The notes beneath the pieces were generated by a model, which was not told the origin of the DNA, did not search any database, and saw only the letters and a list, made by a program, of their open reading frames with translations. From the NCBI RefSeq assembly GCF_025979705.1, contig NZ_CP110136.1:3286001-3350000 (forward strand): DNA of 64,000 bases, read 5' to 3'. Shown here one piece after another: positions 8,331-17,054 of this stretch (positions are counted from its first letter, which is position 1; each line of letters opens with the position of its first letter). Source of the DNA: Hymenobacter sp. YIM 151858-1. Its GTDB lineage: Bacteria; Bacteroidota; Bacteroidia; Cytophagales; Hymenobacteraceae. Both the position numbers and the translations under genes were made by a program.

Positions 8331-8720
8331 ATGGTATCTGCTTTCTTCCGCTTACTCTTGTGCCTTGGCCTGGGGGCCAGCCTGCTGGCGGGCTGCGCCG
8401 GCAGCAAGGCCTACACCGAAACCGGCAAGGCCTCGTACTACGCCGATAAATTCAACGGCCGCAAAACGGCCAGCGGTGTGCCCTACCGCCCCGGCAAACG
8501 CACGGCTGCGCACAAAACCCTGCCCTTTGGCACGGTGGTGCGCGTTACCAACCAGCAAAACGGCCGCTCCGTGAAGGTAACCATCAACGACCGGGGCCCG
8601 CACGTAAAAGGCCGCGTGATTGATCTTTCGAAGAAAGCCGCCCGTAAAATCGGGGTCGATAAGGCCGGGGTGGCGCCCGTGCAGGTGCGCGTGGTGCGCC
8701 AGGCCAGCGCCGCCCGCTAG
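8331..8720 (+). CDS. rlpA: RlpA-like septal ring lipoprotein (DPBB domain)
   Basis: 129 aa. A signal peptide ends in the lipobox LLAGC, so it is a lipoprotein. The rest is a double-psi beta-barrel: GKASYYADKFNGRKTASG, AAHKTLPFGTVVRVTN, VTINDRGPHVKGRVIDLS and KAARKIG, all RlpA signatures. RlpA proteins bind or cleave denuded glycan strands at the division site; the C-terminal SPOR domain of E. coli RlpA is absent here, as in many short members. ATG 8331 is chosen since it gives a normal lipoprotein signal; a TTG at 8310 is in frame. Confidence 0.88.
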   Translation: MVSAFFRLLLCLGLGASLLAGCAGSKAYTETGKASYYADKFNGRKTASGVPYRPGKRTAAHKTLPFGTVVRVTNQQNGRSVKVTINDRGPHVKGRVIDLSKKAARKIGVDKAGVAPVQVRVVRQASAAR

Positions 8721-8744
8721 CTTTCTACTTTCTCTTTCAGCCCT

Positions 8745-8942
8745 ATGCGCATCCGTAAAAAAGTAAAATGGACCGTGCCGCCCGCCACCGCCGCGCGGTT
8801 TGTGGTGCTCAGCCAATTCATCAAAGCCGCCGAACAACAAGGCTGGACGGAGCAGGAAGTGCAATTTGTGATTGACGAGGTGGTGGAAGCCCGCGACGAC
8901 ACCGAGGCCCGCGAAATTCTGGCCGATTACACCTTTGCCTGA
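8745..8942 (+). CDS. Small hypothetical protein (65 aa)
   Basis: 65 aa, beginning [18 protein letters not shown] and ending in an acidic helix ([18 protein letters not shown]). No family recognised. It is 24 bp downstream of rlpA, on the same strand, and precedes a perfect 52-bp palindrome, which supports it as the last gene of a small operon. Codon pattern is like that of its neighbours. Confidence 0.55.
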   Translation: MRIRKKVKWTVPPATAARFVVLSQFIKAAEQQGWTEQEVQFVIDEVVEARDDTEAREILADYTFA

Positions 8943-8961
8943 GCCCGCGGCCCTCGGTGCC

Positions 8962-9013
8962 CCCGAACGCACAAGCGCCCGCAGCAGCTGCTGCGGGCGC
9001 TTGTGCGTTCGGG
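8962..9013. terminator. Perfect 52-bp loopless palindrome between convergent genes
   Basis: 26-bp arms 8962-8987 and 8988-9013 are exact complements with no spacer. It is between the stops of the 65-aa gene and the DUF6799 gene, consistent with a bidirectional terminator. Confidence 0.75.
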
Positions 9014-9030
9014 CGAGTAGCAAGTGCGGG

Positions 9031-9453
9031 TTAGCCCTTGCGCTTCGATTTTACTTTGGCTTTTCCGGATTGGCCCGACTTCACGGCCTGGATCAGGCTG
9101 TCCTGCTCGGCCTTCATGCGCGCGGTGGTGATGCGGCCGCTCAGCGACATGTAATCGCCTTCCTGCAGTTGCGAGGTGTTGCCATCGGCCATTACCACTA
9201 CCCCATCGGCCTGCACCTTGGTGCCGTTGGGGAAGCTCATGATGTTAGGCGCCGTCAGCTCGGAGGTATGGCCGTGCTGCGTTACCATCACTTTGCCTTG
9301 CTGCATCAGCACGCCGTCTTTCACGCCGGCGTTTTTCAGTACGGGTCGTTGCGGCGGAGTGGCCGGTTTGCGCGGTGCCGGGCGGGTTTGCGCCTCTGCC
9401 GACAGCGTTAGGGTTAGAGCACCTAGGGTCAGGAGCGAGAAGAGAACTTTCAT
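9031..9453 (-). CDS. Secreted DUF6799-like repeat protein
   Basis: 140 aa with a clear signal peptide (MKVLFSLLTLGALTLTLSAEA). The mature part holds short imperfect repeats of the type DGVLMQQGKVMVTQHGHTSE and NGTKVQADGVVVMADG, the pattern of DUF6799 proteins, small periplasmic proteins common in Hymenobacter relatives with unknown function. The C terminus is Lys-rich. CCTAGG at 9422 lies in the signal-peptide coding part. Confidence 0.65.
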   Translation of the reverse strand: MKVLFSLLTLGALTLTLSAEAQTRPAPRKPATPPQRPVLKNAGVKDGVLMQQGKVMVTQHGHTSELTAPNIMSFPNGTKVQADGVVVMADGNTSQLQEGDYMSLSGRITTARMKAEQDSLIQAVKSGQSGKAKVKSKRKG

Positions 9454-9699
9454 GTGTGGGGTAGGAATGCGGAGAGATGGTTGAAGTTAGCCATTGGCAC
9501 GTTACCATGCTACTGCTGCCTGCGCAATGCCTCGCCCGGAACGTGGTGGTAGCCAGCGGCAATAAATGGGCCAGCTTGGCGGCGCCCAACCCCACGAAAA
9601 AGCAACCCAAACGGCTTTGCCTCCGAATTATGAATTCTGACGGCTGCTAGCGTCTTTGGTAGTCGATAAGCACCTAGCCCACGCGCAGCCCCGCGGCCC

Positions 9700-10662
9700 A
9701 TGGAATACAAGGACTACTACCAGATTTTGGGCGTTGAGAAGAACGCGACCAAAGACCAGATCAAGAAGGCGTACCGCAAGCTGGCGCGCCAGTACCACCC
9801 CGACGTAAACCCCAACGACGCCGAGGCCGAACGCAAGTTTAAGGAGGTAAACGAGGCCAACGAAGTACTCAGCGACGACGAAAAACGCCGGAAATACGAC
9901 CAGTTGGGCGCCGACTGGCAGCGCTACCAGCAGGCGGGCGGCCGCGGGGGCTTTGGCGGGCAAGGCGGCTTCGATTGGTCGCAGTACACCAACCAAGGCG
10001 GTGGGTTTGGCGGCTTCGGAGGCGGCGGCAGTGCCCACGATTTTGCCGACGCCGGCGACTTTTCCGACTTCTTCAGCTCCTTTTTTGGAGGCATGGGCGG
10101 CCACGGCCACGCTCGCACCACACGCCCGGCGGCTGGCCACGATTTGCAGGCCGAAATGGAGATTACGCTCGAAGAGGCATACCACGGCGGCCCGCGCACA
10201 GTGGTGGTTGGCGAGCGTAAGCTGCGCATCAACATCAAGCCGGGCGTAGAGGATGGCCAAACCATTCGGCTGCGCGACCAAGGTGCGCCCGGCCGCAACG
10301 GCGGGCCCAATGGCTCCTTGCTTATCACCTTCCGCATTCAGCCCGATGCGCGCTACGTGCGCACCGGCCACGACCTGACCATGGACGTGCCCGTTAGCCT
10401 CTACAAAGCCCTGCTCGGCGGCGAGCAAGTGGTAGAAACCCTGGGTGGCCCCGTGAGGGTGAAGATCAAGCCCGAAACGGCCAACGGCACCCGCCTGCGC
10501 CTGCGGGGCAAGGGCTTTCCGGTGTACGGCCACGCCGGCCAGCACGGCGACTTGTACCTGCGCCTGCAAGTGCAGTTGCCCCAGCACCTCACGGCGCAGG
10601 AGCGCGAGCTGTTTCAGCAGCTAGCCCAGTTCCGCGGCGAAGAGGTAAGCCAACCCTCCTAA
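9700..10662 (+). CDS. cbpA: DnaJ-type co-chaperone CbpA
   Basis: 320 aa. J domain at residues 1-70 with the HPD motif in [10 protein letters not shown], then a Gly/Phe-rich linker (about 80-130) and the two-part C-terminal substrate-binding domain ([18 protein letters not shown] onward). The zinc-finger domain of DnaJ is missing, as in CbpA. It recruits DnaK to client proteins and in E. coli also binds curved DNA. The next gene, 15 bp downstream, encodes its modulator CbpM, which confirms the assignment. Confidence 0.9.
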   Translation: MEYKDYYQILGVEKNATKDQIKKAYRKLARQYHPDVNPNDAEAERKFKEVNEANEVLSDDEKRRKYDQLGADWQRYQQAGGRGGFGGQGGFDWSQYTNQGGGFGGFGGGGSAHDFADAGDFSDFFSSFFGGMGGHGHARTTRPAAGHDLQAEMEITLEEAYHGGPRTVVVGERKLRINIKPGVEDGQTIRLRDQGAPGRNGGPNGSLLITFRIQPDARYVRTGHDLTMDVPVSLYKALLGGEQVVETLGGPVRVKIKPETANGTRLRLRGKGFPVYGHAGQHGDLYLRLQVQLPQHLTAQERELFQQLAQFRGEEVSQPS

Positions 10663-10677
10663 CCCAGCCCCTCAGCC

Positions 10678-11007
10678 ATGAGCACGCACTATATCACCCT
10701 CTCCTTCCGCGACTGCGCCACTACTTATGGCCTGCCCGAAGCGGCACTGCAGGACCTGGCCGACCTAGGCTGGCTGCGCCTGCACCCACAACCTGCCGCC
10801 GAGCCACTGATCGAGGACGACGCCGAGCACCTGGCCCGTATTGCGCGCCTGCACCACGAGCTGCACCTGCCGCCCGAAGGCATCGACCTGATCCTGAATA
10901 TGCGCCAGCGCATGCTGCAGCTGCAGTACGAGTTGCGTCGCCAAACCGCCCGCGCGGCGCAGCTCGAGGCCTGGGTGCGCCGCCACCCCGCCACCGACGC
11001 CGATTAA
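10678..11007 (+). CDS. cbpM: Chaperone modulator CbpM
   Basis: 109 aa. MerR-like helical region with SFRDCATTYGLPEAALQDLADLGW matching no DNA-binding wing but CbpM, then EDDAEHLARIARLHHELHLP and IDLILNMRQRMLQLQYELRR, a C-terminal coiled coil. CbpM inhibits CbpA by binding its J domain. Cotranscribed with cbpA. Followed by a tract of GAGTT/AACTC repeats. Confidence 0.85.
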   Translation: MSTHYITLSFRDCATTYGLPEAALQDLADLGWLRLHPQPAAEPLIEDDAEHLARIARLHHELHLPPEGIDLILNMRQRMLQLQYELRRQTARAAQLEAWVRRHPATDAD

Positions 11008-11011
11008 TTTT

Positions 11012-11150
11012 GGGAGTTAAAGAGTTTCGAGTTGGCGAGTTAATGAGTTCTGACATAGTAGAGAAAACCTAGGAGCTACCAAAACTCCCCAAACTCTACC
11101 CTCATCAACTTATAAACTTCATACCTCATAAACTCCTACCCTCACTAACT
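11012..11150. repeat. GAGTT/AACTC-rich intergenic stem-loop between convergent genes
   Basis: The left part (11012-11049) repeats GAGTT with short spacers, and the right part (11081-11150) repeats AACTC and AACTT, so the tract can fold back on itself imperfectly. A CCTAGG sits near the centre (11068). It is one of five intergenic tracts of this architecture in the window. Confidence 0.55.
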
Positions 11151-11155
11151 AGCCC

Positions 11156-11890
11156 TCAGTGGCTGTTTACCAGCAACGCCAGCGCCGCACCTAGGAGCGT
11201 GGCCAGCAGCTTGCGCACGTTAATCTTGTGCTCGGGGCTTACCTCGAACAGAATGGTGGTGGATACGTGCAGGAAGTTGCCGCTTACCAAGCCCAGCAGT
11301 GCCGGGTACCAGCCGCCCGGCTGCACCGGGTTCAGGCCGCTGTAGTGGCTCCAGAGCACACCTAGGGGCGCGGCAGCCGCAAATAACATCAGCCAAGGTA
11401 AGGCCCGGCCAAAGCTGCCCAGGCGCGTTACCAACACTGCCATCAGGGCAAAAGCTGCCGGAATGTGGTGCAGCGCCACGCCGGCCAGCACGGCATAAAA
11501 GCCGCCGGGCACCTCGGTGTGCGGCTGCCGCACCAAAATGCTGCCCTCCAGAAAGGCGTGCAGCGTAAGCGAGCTGAGCAGCAGCCAGGGCACGCCGGCG
11601 TGGGCATGCTCGGCGTGCACGTGCTGGTGGCCGTGCTCCACGCCCTGCGAAAACAGCTCGAGCACCAACTGGCCAAAAAAGCCGGCCAGCAAAAAGTACC
11701 CCACGCGGTGCGCCGAACCATCGAGGGCAATGGCCTCGGGCAGCAGGTGCGTAAGCGTGAGCGTAACCAGGTAAGCACCGCTGAATGCCAGCAACGGACG
11801 AAGCCAGGTAGTGTGGCTGGTGGGCACAAAGCGCGTAAGCCAGCCGGCGCCAAGCACCGTTCCGAACAGCAGCACAAGAGCTACGAGCAT
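11156..11890 (-). CDS. ZIP family divalent metal transporter
   Basis: 244 aa with about eight membrane helices. ZIP signatures: LTLTHLLPEAIAL in helix 2, a His-rich loop (GHQHVHAEHAHAG) that probably binds metal, LHAFLEGSILVR and the paired HHIPAAFALMAVL in the metal-binding helices, and SGNFLHVSTTILFEV near the end. Probable import of zinc or a similar ion across the inner membrane. It is the downstream gene of the methyltransferase on the same strand (35 bp gap). Confidence 0.88.
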   Translation of the reverse strand: MLVALVLLFGTVLGAGWLTRFVPTSHTTWLRPLLAFSGAYLVTLTLTHLLPEAIALDGSAHRVGYFLLAGFFGQLVLELFSQGVEHGHQHVHAEHAHAGVPWLLLSSLTLHAFLEGSILVRQPHTEVPGGFYAVLAGVALHHIPAAFALMAVLVTRLGSFGRALPWLMLFAAAAPLGVLWSHYSGLNPVQPGGWYPALLGLVSGNFLHVSTTILFEVSPEHKINVRKLLATLLGAALALLVNSH

Positions 11891-11925
11891 GGCGGAGAAG
11901 CTGCAGTACCGCGCGCGGGGCGCGG

Positions 11926-12675
11926 TTACTTTTTAAGAATGAAGATCATGCGAGGACTCTCGGCCTCGATGTAAGGGTTCAGGTTGTAGTCGCCCAGCAC
12001 CTCGCCCAGCCGCAGGCCCGCGAGGTAGAAGTACTCCCTGAAACGGTCGATGGTAAGGGCCCGCACGCGCTCCTGAAAGTGCTGCTCCCGGCCCTCGGCA
12101 TCGGTAAACCGGATGTCCTTAACGATGAAGTCACGGTCGAGGTGACGATCGATACGGAACAGCGTGTTCTCTACCTGCTTCTGCTCGTGGGCCACCAGCT
12201 CGCGCACGGTGCGCTCGGTGTTCATGAAATCGATAACGAGCTTGCCGCCGAACTGCAGCGCATCGGCCGCGTTGCGCAGGGCCACCACGTTCTCGGCTTC
12301 CTCGTCGAAGTACCCAAAGCTGGTGAACAGGTTCAGGATAAAATCGAAGGGGCCTTCGGGCAAGGGCGCCCGCATATCGTGCACCAAGAAGTGGAGCCGC
12401 TCGTTCTCAAACTGCCGGGCGTGGTCGATGCTCTGCGGCGAAAGGTCGACGCCGGTAACGTCGTAGCCCTGCTGGTTTAAGTAAATAGCGTGGCGGCCCT
12501 TACCGCAGGCCAAATCGAGCAGGCGCTCCTTGGGCTTGGGGTGCAGGTGTATCAGCAGCTTATCCAGAAACTCACGGGCTTCGTCGTGGTTGCGGTGCTG
12601 GTACAGCAAATGGTAGTAGGGCGAATCAAACCAAGTGCTGAACCACTCGGCCGACTCGGCGTAGGATCGTGCCAT
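11926..12675 (-). CDS. Class I SAM-dependent methyltransferase
   Basis: 249 aa. Motif I LLDLACGKGRHAIYL, followed by GYDVTGVDLSPQSID (motif II acid) and FDFILNLFTSFGYFD, define a Rossmann-like class I methyltransferase. The N-terminal AEWFSTWFDSPYYHLLYQHRN segment is typical of a Bacteroidota family of cytosolic methyltransferases with unknown substrates. Followed by the ZIP gene in the same direction. Confidence 0.85.
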   Translation of the reverse strand: MARSYAESAEWFSTWFDSPYYHLLYQHRNHDEAREFLDKLLIHLHPKPKERLLDLACGKGRHAIYLNQQGYDVTGVDLSPQSIDHARQFENERLHFLVHDMRAPLPEGPFDFILNLFTSFGYFDEEAENVVALRNAADALQFGGKLVIDFMNTERTVRELVAHEQKQVENTLFRIDRHLDRDFIVKDIRFTDAEGREQHFQERVRALTIDRFREYFYLAGLRLGEVLGDYNLNPYIEAESPRMIFILKK

Positions 12676-12742
12676 AAAAAGGCAGAAAGCAATAAGCGGA
12701 GTAAGCGGGTGGGCCGCTTCGGTGGCTAGCTAGCATGCACCG

Positions 12743-12791
12743 GCGCCCCGGCGCAGCCACTGGCGGGCATGCCAGTGCTGCGCCGGGGCGC
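12743..12791. terminator. GC-rich hairpin upstream of methyltransferase / downstream of lipoprotein start region
   Basis: Arms 12743-12764 and 12771-12791 pair with one bulge (GCGCCCCGGCGCAG...). It lies between two minus-strand genes, just after the stop of the 13.2-kb lipoprotein gene, whose transcription it probably ends. Confidence 0.7.
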
Positions 12792-12823
12792 TCTAGCAAA
12801 CAAATGGGGGCGTGGGCCGAAGC

Positions 12824-13219
12824 TTAGTTCTGCTTCTGTACGCCTTCCTTGTTGTTCAGGTCGTGCTGGGTGGCGCTGGGGCCTTTGGTAGCCGCGGGGC
12901 CTTCTTTGCTGCCTTCGGCCTGGGTGGCGTCGGGCGTCATGGCCTGGTCGGCGGTGGGCTTGTCGGGCAGGCCACGGGCCGGGTCCAGGGTTTGTTCTAC
13001 TTCCATTTGCGAGCTAACCGGCTTCTCGATAGCGCCGCCTTTGTGCTGGCTCGGCGCGTCGGTAGCCAGGTCGAAGTCGTACGACTCGCGGGCTCCGGGA
13101 GGCACCATGTCAACCGATACTTTTTTGTCGGCGCGCCAGTCCGAAGGTTCGCTGCTGCACGAAGCCAGACCCAGCAGAGCTACAACGGCCAGGCCCAAAA
13201 TGCTTTTGTTGGAGGTCAT
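12824..13219 (-). CDS. Hypothetical lipoprotein, low-complexity
   Basis: 131 aa. Signal peptide with lipobox LLGLASC, then a mature part rich in Ala, Pro, Lys, Asp and Gln without hydrophobic core, likely disordered. No family recognised. Envelope-anchored at the inner or outer membrane. A terminator hairpin follows. Confidence 0.7.
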   Translation of the reverse strand: MTSNKSILGLAVVALLGLASCSSEPSDWRADKKVSVDMVPPGARESYDFDLATDAPSQHKGGAIEKPVSSQMEVEQTLDPARGLPDKPTADQAMTPDATQAEGSKEGPAATKGPSATQHDLNNKEGVQKQN

Positions 13220-13269
13220 AAGGAGAGAATGCGGAAGAAATCAAATGCGAAATACGGAGAAATCGGCCA

Positions 13270-13914
13270 TTAGGCCGCCTTCGGGGCGTTGGTAGTTGCG
13301 CCGGCGTCGGCGGGCAGCAGGTTTTTGCGGCGCAGCAGGTTCTCAAACATCTGCTGATCCTTGCCCGAGTTGAAGATGCGCGTGGGGATGTGCAGAAATA
13401 CCGGCACCCACATCAGCTTGGCCAGCCACAGCCGCCAGCCCGAAATCTGGTCGGCTACATCGGGCTGCTTCAGGTACAGCACGTAGGCGTCCTTGTCGCG
13501 GCGCACCGATTCGATGGTTTCCCAGTTCATGCCGCGCGGCGGATCTTTCTCGTTGCTGCGCATGGCAATGTAGCGCGGGTCGAACTCGTAGCTTACGCGG
13601 TCGAACAACACCTTGCTCTGCTCCATCTGGGTTACGCCGGTTACCTGCGCCGAGCGTACCAGCACGTAAAGCACCGCTACCAGCACGGCCGCCGCTACCC
13701 ACCACCACGAAAAGCTGAACGCGGCCGGCAGCAGCAGTACTACCAGCGGAATAACAGCCTGCCACCAGTCGCGCTTCCACACCTGGGTAAGCGCCATGCG
13801 GGTGAAGGTGTTCTTATCGAGTTGATGTTTTTTGGTGCGGACGGCGAGCGGCGAAGGCTGCTGTTGCTGCTGAACGAATTGCCGGCCGCCGCCACGCGGA
13901 ATGGGAGGTTGCAT
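13270..13914 (-). CDS. YcxB-like two-helix membrane protein
   Basis: 214 aa. A Gln/Pro-rich N-terminal region of about 40 residues, two adjacent membrane helices (WWQAVIPLVVLLLPAAFSF and WWWVAAAVLVAVLYVLV), then a cytosolic domain with YEFDPRYIAMRSNEKD, WETIESVRRDKDAYVLYLK and VFLHIPTRIF...MFENLLRRK. This helix pair plus beta-rich tail resembles YcxB-like proteins, a family of unknown function. The Gln-rich start and the ATG at 13914 directly follow the repeat tract of nadC. Confidence 0.6.
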   Translation of the reverse strand: MQPPIPRGGGRQFVQQQQQPSPLAVRTKKHQLDKNTFTRMALTQVWKRDWWQAVIPLVVLLLPAAFSFSWWWVAAAVLVAVLYVLVRSAQVTGVTQMEQSKVLFDRVSYEFDPRYIAMRSNEKDPPRGMNWETIESVRRDKDAYVLYLKQPDVADQISGWRLWLAKLMWVPVFLHIPTRIFNSGKDQQMFENLLRRKNLLPADAGATTNAPKAA

Positions 13915-13920
13915 TATGTA

Positions 13921-14010
13921 AGTTGTCGGTTATCAGTTGTCAGTTGTCAGGTCGTTGTTAGGAAAAGCGGTGTTGAACCACTGACAACTAACAACTCGCA
14001 ACTGACAACC
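13921..14010. repeat. TTGTCAG-iterated stem-loop between nadC and the YcxB-like gene
   Basis: Left arm 13921-13950 contains repeated AGTTGTC/CAGTTGTC, and right arm 13981-14010 contains the complement repeated (ACTGACAAC), separated by 30 bp. The arms are internally repetitive and can pair in several registers. Confidence 0.7.
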
Positions 14011-14013
14011 CAA

Positions 14014-14874
14014 TCAAATTGCTTTCAGGCTGAGGTCCAGGCTTTTTACGGAATGCGTAAGCGCCCCGACTGAAATAAAATCGACGCCGGTTTCGGCCAC
14101 GGCCCGGATGGTGTGCTCCGTGATGCCGCCCGAGGCTTCGGTAGGGAAACGCCCGCCCACCAGCGCCACGGCTTCGCGCAGCGTATCGGGCTTCATGTTG
14201 TCGAGCATGATGCGCTCGATGCCGCCTACTTCGAGCACCTGCTGCACTTCCTCCAGGGTGCGGGTCTCTACCACAATGGGCAGCTCCCGACCTAGGGTTT
14301 TCAGGTAGGCGTGGGTGGCCTCAATAGCCTGCCGGATGCCGCCGGCGTAGTCAACGTGGTTGTCCTTCAGGATAATCATGTCGAACAAGCCGTAGCGGTG
14401 GTTTACGCCGCCACCAATCAGCACGGCCCATTTCTCGCAGATGCGGAAGTTGGGCGTGGTTTTGCGCGTGTCGAGCAGGCGGGCTTTGGTGCCGGCCAGC
14501 AGGCTGTTGAGGTAGGCCGTGTGGGTGGCAATGCCGCTCATGCGCTGCATGCAGTTGAGCACCAGGCGCTCGGCCGTGAGGATGCTGCGCGCCGGGCCTT
14601 CCACCGTCAGGGCCACGTCGCCGTGCTTCACGCGGCTGCCGTCGGGCAGTTGCACCTGCACGGTAAGCGCGGGGTTTACCTCCCGAAAGATAATCTGAGC
14701 CAGCTCAACCCCGGCCAGCACCCCCTCGTCCTTCACCAGCAGGCGGGCCTGCTTGCGGGCCCCGGCGGGCACTCCGGCCAGCGACGAATGGTCGCCGTCG
14801 CCGACATCTTCGGCCAGGGCCGCCTGAATAAAAGAGCGTAAGGCTTCGGGCGTGAGGTAAGGAGCGTTTTGCAC
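14014..14874 (-). CDS. nadC: Nicotinate-nucleotide pyrophosphorylase (carboxylating)
   Basis: 286 aa, full length. Quinolinate phosphoribosyltransferase converts quinolinate and PRPP to nicotinate mononucleotide in de novo NAD synthesis. Motifs: LLVKDEGVLAGVELA, NCMQRMSGIATHT, DTRKTTPNFRICEKWAVLIG, GVNHRYGLFDMIILKDNH, and the C-terminal EASGGITEHTIRAVAETGV. The start codon is GTG at 14874, preceded by TATTTTTG only 4 nt upstream, which implies a nearly leaderless mRNA. nadA and nadB are not in the window. Confidence 0.95.
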   Translation of the reverse strand: MQNAPYLTPEALRSFIQAALAEDVGDGDHSSLAGVPAGARKQARLLVKDEGVLAGVELAQIIFREVNPALTVQVQLPDGSRVKHGDVALTVEGPARSILTAERLVLNCMQRMSGIATHTAYLNSLLAGTKARLLDTRKTTPNFRICEKWAVLIGGGVNHRYGLFDMIILKDNHVDYAGGIRQAIEATHAYLKTLGRELPIVVETRTLEEVQQVLEVGGIERIMLDNMKPDTLREAVALVGGRFPTEASGGITEHTIRAVAETGVDFISVGALTHSVKSLDLSLKAI

Positions 14875-14878
14875 GGCG

Positions 14879-14886
14879 CAAAAATA
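14879..14886 (-). promoter_or_regulatory. -7 box TATTTTTG of nadC
   Basis: On the minus strand TATTTTTG matches the Bacteroidota -7 consensus TAnnTTTG and ends 4 nt before the GTG start. No clear -33 TTTG at the expected distance. Confidence 0.5.
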
Positions 14887-14968
14887 GCAAAAGGCCCCGA
14901 CTTAAAGCCGGGACCTGCTATTGTACTCAGACCGCAAAAGAGGAGGGAAAAGTAGCGGTCTAGGCCAT

Positions 14969-15367
14969 CTATTCGTGGGTAAAATCGATGGTGTCGATCT
15001 GCTGGCTACCCTGCGCCGGTTTCATCTTGATGAAAACGCGGTAGCTGCCACTCTTGCCGGCGTATTTGCCGATTGCATATTGAATGCCTTCGTTTGAGGC
15101 GCCCTGGTGCACTAGCTCAAACGTGGCGGGCGAGTTTTTGGCGAAGAAATCCTTCAGCACAAACTCGGCTTGCGTAGCACTGTAGCTCTGCTTGTCGCCG
15201 TCGAAGCCCAACTCCACCGTACCCCCAAAGTACTGGGATATGGCGCGGGAAGAGCCGTTGCGAATGGCCGAGCGTACCGCCCCGAACGTATCGCCCTGGG
15301 CGTTGACGGCCGGCGTGGCCAAAGCCAGGCACAACAGCGTCAGAACTCGGAAAAACAATCGTTTCAT
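14969..15367 (-). CDS. DUF4783 secreted protein
   Basis: 132 aa from ATG 15367, with a signal peptide (RLFFRVLTLLCLALATPAVNAQ). The mature part (FGAVRSAIRNGSSRAISQYF, VLKDFFAKNSP, GASNEGIQYAIGKYAGKSGSYRVFIKMK) matches DUF4783, an NTF2-like fold of unknown function found in Bacteroidota. The nadC-side gap holds an imperfect hairpin (14883-14922). Divergent from gpmI. An upstream extension to 15439 is open but would lose the signal peptide. Confidence 0.8.
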   Translation of the reverse strand: MKRLFFRVLTLLCLALATPAVNAQGDTFGAVRSAIRNGSSRAISQYFGGTVELGFDGDKQSYSATQAEFVLKDFFAKNSPATFELVHQGASNEGIQYAIGKYAGKSGSYRVFIKMKPAQGSQQIDTIDFTHE

Positions 15368-15477
15368 GTAGTAAGCTGGGTTGCAGCGGCGATTGTGCCA
15401 AAACTGTGCCAAGGTAGGCAGGTATACAAGAAGCGACAAATAGGCGGCAACTGCCCCAAAATAGTGAACCGGTGCCG

Positions 15478-15505
15478 TTTGCCACTTGCCTTCCCGCTAT
15501 CTTTG
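15478..15505 (+). promoter_or_regulatory. Promoter of gpmI (TTTG ... TATCTTTG)
   Basis: TATCTTTG at 15498-15505 fits TAnnTTTG exactly, with TTTG at 15478-15481 (16-bp spacer, slightly short). The -7 box ends 4 nt before the ATG at 15510, so the transcript is probably almost leaderless. Confidence 0.6.
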
Positions 15506-15509
15506 CCCC

Positions 15510-17054
15510 ATGAATAAACCGGTACTGTTGGTAATCCTTGATGGGTGGGGTTTAGGCACCAATCCGGCCGTGTCGGCTATTGCCGCGGCCAACACACCCT
15601 TCGTGGATTCGCTTTTTCAGCGCTTCCCGCACAGCCGCCTGCAAGCTTCGGGCGAGGCGGTAGGCTTGCCCGAAGGACAGATGGGCAACTCCGAAGTGGG
15701 CCACATGAACCTAGGCGCGGGCCGCGTGGTGTACCAGGATCTGGTGCGCATCAACAAGGCCATCCGCGAGCGGAAACTGGGCTCGATGCCGGCCTTGCAG
15801 CAGGCCTTTGAGTACCTGCGCCAGCACCCCGATAAAAACCTGCACCTGATGGGCCTGCTCTCCGATGGCGGCGTGCACTCGCACATCGAGCACCTGAAGG
15901 CCCTGTGCACCCTCGCCCACGACGAGGACGTGCACCGCGTGTTTATTCATGCCTTTACCGACGGGCGCGACACCGACCCCAAGAGCGGCGTACGCTACGT
16001 AAACGACCTGGAGGAGCACCTGCAGCACGGCGCCAGCGGCAAAATCGCCTCGATTGTGGGCCGCTACTACGCCATGGACCGCGACAACCGCTGGGAGCGG
16101 GTGCAGGTAGCCTACGATTTGCTCGTAAACGGCAAAGGCCAGCGTTGCACCAACCTCATCGGGGCCATGCTCGACTCGTACCGGGCCGGCGTTACCGACG
16201 AGTTTCTGAAGCCCTTGGTGAAGATCGGGGCCGACGAGCAGCCGCTGGCTACCATGCAGCAGGGCGACGTGGTGATCTGCTTTAACTTCCGGACCGACCG
16301 CGGCCGCGAAATCACGCAGGCCCTCACGCAGCAGGATTTCCACGCCTTCAACATGCACCGGCTGAACCTGCACTACCTCACGATGACGAACTACGACGCC
16401 ACGTTCGTAGGGGTGCAGCCCATCTTCGATAAGGACAACCTGAATCACACCCTAGGTGAGGTGCTGGCCGCCAACGGCCGCAGCCAGATCCGGATTGCCG
16501 AAACCGAGAAATACCCGCACGTTACGTTCTTCTTCTCGGGGGGCCGCGAGGCCGAGTTTGCCGGCGAAAAGCGCATTCTGCGCGCTTCGCCCAAAGTAGC
16601 CACCTACGACCTGCAGCCCGAGATGAGCGCCTATGAGCTACGCGACGCGCTGGTGCCGGAGCTGCGCGCCCGCACCGCCGACTTTGTGGTGCTGAACTTT
16701 GCCAACCCCGACATGGTGGGCCACACCGGCGTGTTTGAGGCGGCCGTACGCGCCTGCGAAACCGTGGACCAATGCACCCACGACGTGGTAACGGCCGCCC
16801 TGGAAAGCGGCTACGCCAGCATCATCATTGCCGACCACGGCAACGCCGACATGATGATTAACCCCGACGGCACCCCCAACACGGCGCACACCACCAACCT
16901 GGTGCCGTGCATTTTGGCCGACCCCGACTACCTAGGCACCCTGGCCGATGGCAAGCTGGGCGACATTGCGCCTACCGTGCTGCAGATACTGGGCTTGCCG
17001 CAGCCCGCCGAAATGACCGGCGAATCCCTGCTGCGCCCTCAGGCACATGCGTAA
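15510..17054 (+). CDS. gpmI: 2,3-bisphosphoglycerate-independent phosphoglycerate mutase
   Basis: 514 aa, normal length. It interconverts 3- and 2-phosphoglycerate in glycolysis using two Mn ions and a phosphoserine. Visible motifs: VILDGWG (metal-binding Asp11), GQMGNSEVGHMNLGAGR with catalytic Ser61, AFTDGRDTDPKSG, the FNFRTDRGREIT segment, FANPDMVGHTG and IADHGNADMM. The ATG is supported by the -7 box directly before it. The downstream lipoprotein gene starts inside it (8-bp overlap), so the two are likely translationally coupled. Three in-frame CCTAGG sites (15710, 16451, 16931), each encoding Leu-Gly. Confidence 0.96.
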   Translation: MNKPVLLVILDGWGLGTNPAVSAIAAANTPFVDSLFQRFPHSRLQASGEAVGLPEGQMGNSEVGHMNLGAGRVVYQDLVRINKAIRERKLGSMPALQQAFEYLRQHPDKNLHLMGLLSDGGVHSHIEHLKALCTLAHDEDVHRVFIHAFTDGRDTDPKSGVRYVNDLEEHLQHGASGKIASIVGRYYAMDRDNRWERVQVAYDLLVNGKGQRCTNLIGAMLDSYRAGVTDEFLKPLVKIGADEQPLATMQQGDVVICFNFRTDRGREITQALTQQDFHAFNMHRLNLHYLTMTNYDATFVGVQPIFDKDNLNHTLGEVLAANGRSQIRIAETEKYPHVTFFFSGGREAEFAGEKRILRASPKVATYDLQPEMSAYELRDALVPELRARTADFVVLNFANPDMVGHTGVFEAAVRACETVDQCTHDVVTAALESGYASIIIADHGNADMMINPDGTPNTAHTTNLVPCILADPDYLGTLADGKLGDIAPTVLQILGLPQPAEMTGESLLRPQAHA